Below, in pieces: positions 13,464-64,000 of a stretch of DNA of 64,000 bases. Origin of the DNA: Ridgeia piscesae (lineage: Eukaryota > Annelida > Polychaeta > Sabellida > Siboglinidae); the NCBI GenBank assembly GCA_025642075.2, contig JAODUO010000121.1, positions 7,501 through 71,500 on the forward strand, given 5' to 3'. The first letter of the stretch is position 1. Each line of letters opens with the position of its first letter. Made by a program: the position numbers and the translations under genes. The notes below the pieces were generated by a model. The model was not told the DNA's origin. It saw nothing but the letters and a program-made list of their open reading frames with translations, and did no database searches.

Positions 13464-14969
13464 CTCAGTTGTCATCCAGGTGGAAGCACAGTGATTGAGT
13501 GTCGCACCCCTTATGTGGCAGAAAATTATATGGAAGAAATGTTTGGTGCAAAATTACATATTGGCAAGAAGACTTCAGATTTGAACTTTATTAGTTCATC
13601 CAGTGGACTTAATATTCTATTTATTTACCGTCTAAATGAAACTGCTCATTGGAATGTATTTTTTGCAAATATTGTGCATTGCACATGCATGGAAGCAGTC
13701 ACAACTGAACAGTTCTTAACTGGTAATAGCAATGAAGAGATTTGACTGGACAATGAAGGGTGTTTTTGATAATATATTTGGTATTTTTTATTAATTCTGG
13801 ATGATTCTGGTCTTGCAGGCAGCTGAAAAGGGCCAGTTTGATGCTTAACAGGCTGACTGGTTTGCACCTATATGGTAGGGTTTCTGCACTTTATAAGTCT
13901 TATGTCTAGATGTTTGTTTTGCAAGAGTCTGTACAATATTTGCAGAAATGGGGGCACAAGTTTGAGGGGTGTGCCCAAGGATGACCATAAGGCCGGGGCA
14001 AGGGTTGAGAAGGCCTGGGGTTGGTTTCTTAAAAAGGCATTTTTTCATGCAATCGGTCTTGTTTTCTTTGTGACATTGTAAAAACATTACATGCTTTTGC
14101 TTATTACAACCACATACTAAATATGTTATGTATTCTTGGATATATATATTTTTTTAATTTCTAGAAAAAAAACAATCCCTTTGAAACCTCCTCTGTCATA
14201 TGATTGTCTAAAACCTGAAATATTTTAGATCTGACCAGGGTTGGTCCTGTGCTGTCGTTATTTCGTAGATGCTTCTGTAAGATACATTGTAGGCCAGAAT
14301 GTAGCAAACAAACTTATCTTCTTTACCAAAAGCTAGTAACAGCGTGTGAGATGTTTTAGCATATGGCGTTCTTGTGACTAGGTAGTTGAATGTTTGCTTA
14401 GGTTTTTATACACATATTGGTTATGCATTTTTTGTTATTGGTGTGACTTGTGCGGCGGTGTACACCTATATTTGTATAAAGTGACGTGGAATGTACCCAT
14501 TCGCACAATGAGTGCAAGTTGCACTGGGGGTCCATAACTGTTTACAGGGCGATTTATTTCATAGTACACTCTCTGTGTTGATAAGCCTGATTTATCCTAG
14601 CTTGTGGTGAATCTTCTCTCATTCAAGTAGAATAAGTGAATAAGGTGAATCCACCTCATTCAAGAAGAATAAGTTTAATTCAAACACATCCAACAAATTA
14701 ATTTATACTGATTAGCTTTCATTGTAACTGAACATGTGGTCATTCGGTATATCAGCTGCTATTGTGGTATTTATAATTTAGATTCTGGTTTCGACATCTG
14801 TGGCCATAAATTGATTTAGTGAGTCGAATGTTTCATACATGTGTGCCAGCTGTCTCATTAGCATAATTTATTCCATCTGTTACCTGTGCTTACAAATAAC
14901 TCCAATGCCAGGCTGTTTGTATGCGGCAATGTTAATGGAATTTCCTTGGGATCACTTTTACGTTGTTCA

Positions 14970-15060
14970 CAGGGCCCTGTAGTGCAGTGGTTAAAACATC
15001 AGCCTCTATCGACAGAATCTATATTTGAATCATCTTGTCATTTTGAAGTGTGTACACTTT
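14970..15060 (+). mobile_element. Degenerate tRNA-derived SINE head
   Basis: TAGTGCAGTGG fits the RNA polymerase III A box (TRGYNNANNGG) exactly. A decayed B box (tatttgaatc for GGTTCGAATC) follows about 45 bp later, tRNA-like spacing. No acceptor stem or clear tail is preserved, so it is a relic, not a tRNA gene. Confidence 0.45.
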
Positions 15061-15647
15061 CGGTTCAGTCAGATGTATGAATGACCAACTGGTTACAACC
15101 AGTGGTTTATTAATGATCTTTATTCCATAATAACAGCATGGCTGAAATCTTCCAGAAGTATTTTTTAATCTTTTGAAATCGAGAGGTCTGTCATGGAGTA
15201 ACTTTTAGAGCACTTCTGGCATTCCAGTCAACTGGATTGCATGCTATATGATTCCATGCTATTTGAGAATGTTTCTGTCATCGCAACACTTGATGCTATA
15301 AACAGTTATGGACCAACAAAGAGACTATTTTGTTGTGTAAATAGGCAAACTGGCGCTTCCCAGTTCCGTAGACTTTATTAGGAAATGTGGCTTCCAGGTT
15401 TGATATCATCCAGTTGAGTAGTTTTGGTGAGATGAGCAGACCTTAGCTGTTGTGATTTGTCTGCGTAGTGGTAAAGGTCATTGGTATAAGATGTTTCATG
15501 TAGTCACTACATTGCTTGCTGTTTCAGTCAGCCCAGTATTACTATATATGTGCTATAATTATGATGTAGATGTGCAATCTGCCACAGCCATCACTGTAGT
15601 GATAGCTCAGGTCTATTCTGCATGTGATCCAAAACTTCATCTTGGCC

Positions 15648-15671
15648 TATAACTTTCTATAGAAAGTTATA
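15648..15671. repeat. Perfect 24-bp palindrome
   Basis: tataactttcta followed by its exact reverse complement with no spacer, inside the presumed MARVEL 3' UTR. Confidence 0.8.
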
Positions 15672-16974
15672 GTTTCACCTCTCCTGAAGAAATAATGCTA
15701 AGGTAATGTAATACAGTGTACAAGTCACTAATATTATTATTGCTGTGGACATTAATTCTTCTGTTAAACCCACTTTCTCAAAACGTTACTATTTAAGTCT
15801 GGTTTCTAAAGCTTATTATTTATCTGTGGAATTTAAAAAGGTGCAAAACTCTGATCACTTTGCAGTGTCAGGTCACTTTGCTGTGGCATGTCATTACTTT
15901 GCTGTGGCATGTCATAACTTTGCTGTGGCAGGTTGTCACTTTGCTGTGCCAAGTCACTTATTTCTCACATCCACAGTGTTGTATGCTCATTTCACATGTT
16001 TGTAAACAGTGTATGATGGGGAACTGATGAAACAGTCAGACATGAACCTATTGGAATTAACATGCCATCTACAGACCATTCAGCCTACCAGAATTGTCCA
16101 ATACCAACATTGCCTTTTGAGACAAATTTACACTTGCTACAACACGGCAGGTTTATGGTTGTGCCATAACAATATAGTTTATATATACATGTGTGAAGTT
16201 TGTATTGTCGAATGTATGCATACACATAATTTATATATACGTGCGTTGCATATTTGCGCTGTCTGTTGGCACACAGTGTGTTTTTGTACAAGTTCGGTGA
16301 TGTAGTTTCTAAAGGTAAATCATGTAAAAAATTCTCTAGAAGTTGTTGCTTATTTTTGCTGGTTCGTTTCAACTTGAGATTGTCACGAACAAAACGGGTC
16401 TTGCCTAAGATTGACAATTCTTAAGGCCTTCTTATGGTTATTGGGTGAAAACTGTAAACATTACAACTACTAAATGTAGTGTGATCAATCAGTGTAACAT
16501 GGTTTCATAAAGAAGCTTAGTCAAATAGCGCAGAAAAGAATACATGGTGTTTTGATAGATCTGATACTTGCTATTGTGACTACAGGCACATTTTAGTTCT
16601 TACTGTAATCCAAATTTTATTGGATGGGTCTACTTTCTCTTAACAGTTCTTACAAGAAATTGTGATGGCTTTTCAAAGAATATTTTGGTACATCTTTTAA
16701 TAACAATAAATATTTTCTACAGCTCATTGTTTCTATATGGTGTAAACGTGGCAGATTTACCCATTCTTATATTTCTACAGCATATATGTGTATGCTATTA
16801 GGCTACATTGAGTTTGGCATCTCTTGAAATAATATTCAACACAATTTTCTACATGCGGCTATTGCATTTTCACTGGTTGTTGAATGCTCTGTTAAACTAT
16901 GCAAATAAAATACCATTAAACAATTGTTTAAGTATTATTCTTTTCAGTGTAATGAAATAACTAATCACCAGTAA

Positions 16975-18748
16975 ATAAAGTATATTATGATGAGTTTTAC
17001 AGTACAAGATATTACAAATTATTGTTTGTTGATGCCATTTTAAATAATGGCATAAAACTGCTCACATTGTATCACTTCAACCACCATGTAGAAATACTTT
17101 GGGAAATAGTCTCCCGTGATCATAATATTGTTAGTGTCATCTTGAGGGTGGGCACTTTAATAGAGTAATAATCAACTACAGGAGGGTAGGGAACTAGGTA
17201 CTAGGTATACAGTGTAGTAGTAATTGTTGAAGAGAACACACATTCACTTGTTTAATGTAGTACGTTTTGTTAAAATAATCCTCAAGATTACTGACTTAAT
17301 GAGAACAATCTTGTTGCACCCGGCTCGTAGAACGGCCAAGAGAGGAAGTCCAGCAGCAACTTACATACATAGCTTGAAGGAAGATGTAGGTCTACAGATG
17401 GAAGACAAAGTCAGCAATGGTAGGCCAAGGGACCTAGAGAAGGAAAGTTGAAGCCACAAATGTTCAGCCCCAGTGGTCGAAATGAGTGTGTGAACGAGTT
17501 TAAATCTGAATCCTTACTATCATATACATATCTAAAATCATCAGGCAATGACAATATTTGTGGTGATTTGTAATTACCTTATCTATAAAGTTGTCCATAA
17601 GAAAGTGCATATTTCAAGTTCTCCCAAGAAATCAATAAGTCCACAACATTATTTTTAAATGTCTTTTATATCATAATTGTGCCCTGATCTTGCATAGATG
17701 CTACATTTGTACATGTCTATAATGACAGGAGTGCATATAATACAACTATGTCTGCAAGCTTTACTATCGTACAAATCTATGTACAAATTCAACACATGGA
17801 CAAAATAAAAATACATTCATGATACCGGTAATCATATATACAAAGTCATGTACATACAATTTCAGCTAGATCTAATCTAGCTTGATCATCTCCAAGTCTC
17901 TATAAAGAGTGACCTGATTGAGGAGGTGATCATATCAGCCGGATTAATTTCCTATATTTATATCTAACAAAAGGTGACCTTAATTGTGAGGTGACTGCAA
18001 TACCAAGGTGACCATGAGGTGATTTGGAAGACGAGACACAACCAAGTCGCACATTGACAACATGGATTTATCCTTTCCTCAACTTCCCACAAGAACTTTT
18101 TATGTCTCAAATACACACAAAGAACATTTAACAATCTCAATCAAAGCCGTTTCCTCAGCTCACTTGAAGTGACACGAGTGAAACATAGAGCTGAGTGGGC
18201 AGTGGGCACCCTAACACTCATTCACCAGGTATTCGATTAATAGGTTGAATTTTGTTCCACAAACAAGTTGGTTCCCTGTAGAGACTCAGCATTTGGGGTT
18301 GATGGCACAATCATTTTGTTTACGACAAAATGATTATTCTCATCATTGTTACGATATAAACGTTGACCGTCAACAAACTGGGTAATATGACATCAAATTC
18401 CTGTAAAAAATTACATGTCGCCATGAATATCATCGCTATGTTGTTTTCAACAACCCACATTGTCAGTGTACACTACACAACTCTGGTTTATACAGCCATT
18501 TTCTAAGTACAGTATATGCATAGAACTGATGAAAATTGTCTATCGTTCTTGCTGGTAATGTGGTTACTTATAAGGCAGTGGATAACAGAAATCTGTAAAA
18601 GTGTATCAACAATTACAACAATGTGTATATTGTTTCTACTATATCATTAGTACTAAAGCTTCCCTGTATAATAACATTAATTGTTTTGCCGTCATTTGTG
18701 ATATGTATTGTTCATAATATATATGTATGTATATATATATATATTATA

Positions 18749-18791
<43 letters not shown>

Positions 18792-19119
18792 TACATAACA
18801 GGCAGGGTTTCACTGGTGTGTTACACTGAGATCATTTGTGTAGCGAGACTGGTAAAATAAAGACCACAATTTAACAATTATACATAAAACATTTCAAGAA
18901 CACTCCAGCCCGGCCAGAGAAGCCAGGTTGTACAATACAGAATTAAGCATGTCTCTATTTACATACCAGGTATTACCTCACATCAACTTAGTCTTAAGTC
19001 CTGCAAATGTGTTAGCACCGTTTCGAAAGTACTGTACACTGATAACATTTACAAATATGTCTGATATAACAATGAGATAGAACTGCATTTAAAATGCAAT
19101 CAACAAAGATGGATGCAAC
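16975..19119. other. Convergent intergenic region / receptor 3' UTR
   Basis: Lies between the likely end of the MARVEL transcript and the receptor stop codon at 19,120, the genes being tail to tail. No gene is visible. Part must be the receptor 3' UTR, but I found no convincing - strand AATAAA close to the stop, so its length is unknown. It has a (TA)n tract at about 18,717-18,791 and an 11-bp-stem hairpin at 18,309-18,335. Confidence 0.5.
18717..18791. repeat. (TA)n microsatellite
   Basis: Alternating TA with a few interruptions, about 75 bp. Confidence 0.9.
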
Positions 19120-62778
<43,659 letters not shown>

Positions 62779-62823
62779 CTGAAACCGGACAGAGGAAGCT
62801 GTAGCTGATGGTCTACGCATACA

Positions 62824-62866
62824 CATACACTACACACCACACTCACACACACACACACACCACACA

Positions 62867-62944
<78 letters not shown>

Positions 62945-62951
62945 ACACACA

Positions 62952-63010
<59 letters not shown>
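62824..63010. repeat. (CA)n microsatellite with CT interruptions
   Basis: About 185 bp of CA repeats just upstream (sense) of exon 1. Confidence 0.95.
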
Positions 63011-63013
<3 letters not shown>

Positions 63014-63675
63014 TATGGTTTAAATATAATGCATTTATCATGTTGAGATCCTGGCGTGTTTACAATACAACAGTTTCATGTCATTTTAAATACATTGTGA
63101 ACACATTTCGGAACCAGCCGTCTCGCTGTTGTTCCGGCAATAACACCAATGATAATGACTACTATTATTATATTGTTATTACAGACTTCTACTGCGGTTC
63201 AGTCCTGCCGGCTCATAAACAATACAAAAGATAAATTCGCACACACATTCGTTCCCCGCACTTACGTGCATTTGGCTTGTGATCTGTCACATGTATATCT
63301 TAATGCCCTCTTAGGAAATGTCGTACAAACTGCATATCATAAAGGCCAATTATGTCTTATTTGTCAGAAGAAGTTCACACGTCCCGATCAAACACAGTCA
63401 TTATGACAGAACATGTAGCGGAAGTCGACATCAAACGCGGTGTGTTTCATTACCATAACCAGACACATGCTGTACTGAGTACGCCTGTCGTTGTACGCTC
63501 GTTCCTTGTCACAACTGCCGCTGTCTCGTGTTTTGCCGTTAATGCTTCCTGTGCGCAACAACATATCAGTCGGTCGTTTGATCAATCATTATTCGCTGTG
63601 CTGACAATGTTTATGCCTTTCTAGTTCTGTATTTTGCACAAGTCGTGTACTTGAGATTCGCAGCTTAACTCGGGT

Positions 63676-63741
63676 GACGATACTTCGATTTACGAATCCA
63701 TGGAAAATGACGATACTTCGATTTACGAATCCATGGAAAAT
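63676..63741. repeat. 33-bp tandem duplication
   Basis: gacgatacttcgatttacga followed by atccatggaaaat occurs twice head to tail without change. Confidence 0.9.
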
Positions 63742-63865
63742 GCATAGAATTATGATTGGCAGAATTGCATTGGTAGGCCTAAGTAGACTCTAATGTCTTG
63801 ACTTTCACACGTTTATTTCGTGTGATATGTTCGACGTCGGCTTTTCTAGATAATTGTAGTTGAAC

Positions 63866-63940
63866 TTAATAATAATATTTAATATTTATAAAGCGCAATA
63901 TTCACTATGCTCAAAGCGCTGTACAAATAAAAATCAACCT
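63866..63940 (+). repeat. SINE-like repeat fragment
   Basis: tttataaagcgcaatattca and gctcaaagcgctgtacaa match the head of the copy at 12,870. Confidence 0.45.
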
Positions 63941-64000
63941 ACTCAATGTGTGTTATAGAATCTGTTAAAAACATAGCGTTCAGATAAAAATGTAGAACAT

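Larger units (their letters stand above)
13464..16909 (+). other. Probable 3' UTR of the MARVEL gene
   Basis: No coding signal. AATAAA hexamers at 16,705-16,710 and 16,904-16,909 are candidate poly(A) signals; another is at 16,974. A TATTTATTTA AU-rich element occurs near 13,617. The UTR's end is inferred from these hexamers only. It contains a tRNA-related SINE candidate, a perfect 24-bp palindrome and a short imperfect tandem repeat at about 15,858-15,960. Confidence 0.45.
63011..64000. other. Upstream intron or flank of the receptor
   Basis: No coding exon recognised on either strand. Contains a 33-bp direct duplication (63,676-63,741) and a dispersed-repeat fragment near 63,866-63,940. 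Confidence 0.4.

Overview
The window is animal nuclear DNA. Coding sequence is broken into short exons by GT-AG introns, microsatellites and minisatellites are very abundant, and the genes encode a four-pass MARVEL protein and a huge mosaic receptor. The domain set (ShKT, LDL-receptor class B propellers, EGF, HYR, Sushi-like, GCC2/GCC3-like) and the SINE-like repeats suggest a marine invertebrate, probably a mollusc or another lophotrochozoan. That placement is inference; nothing in the sequence names the species. No bacterial, viral or CRISPR features were seen.

Layout: 1-9,599 has no recognisable gene. From 9,623 to 13,463 on the + strand lies a compact MAL/CMTM-type MARVEL gene whose second coding exon exists as two adjacent versions of identical length (165 bp each, 34 bp apart). 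They are probably mutually exclusive exons. Its 3' UTR appears to run to about 16.9 kb. About 17-19 kb is the tail-to-tail gap between the two genes.

From 62,778 down to 19,120 on the - strand I could assemble 28 coding exons (about 9.5 kb, about 3,160 residues) of one receptor. Every splice phase matches except one junction, and the 5' end lies outside the window. In protein order it has two ShKT domains, three six-bladed YWTD-type propellers each followed by an EGF module, and a 3.4-kb mucin exon with about 50 periodic N-x-T sequons. A Cys-rich motif plus a Thr/Pro minisatellite tract, an HYR domain and a Sushi-like module follow. The protein ends with an unnamed Cys-containing region, a GCC2/GCC3-like module, one transmembrane helix and a short tail with an NPAY motif. 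The propeller-EGF units and NPxY tail are LDL-receptor-family traits; the mucin stalk and N-terminal ShKT domains are not part of standard LRPs.

Most of the receptor's introns carry tandem arrays. Many of them abut or lie within about 110 bp of the 3' splice site. Several of the longest open frames in the window are products of these arrays (45-bp, 22-bp and 21-bp units) and are not genes. Clusters of single-base deletions inside arrays suggest imperfect assembly there.
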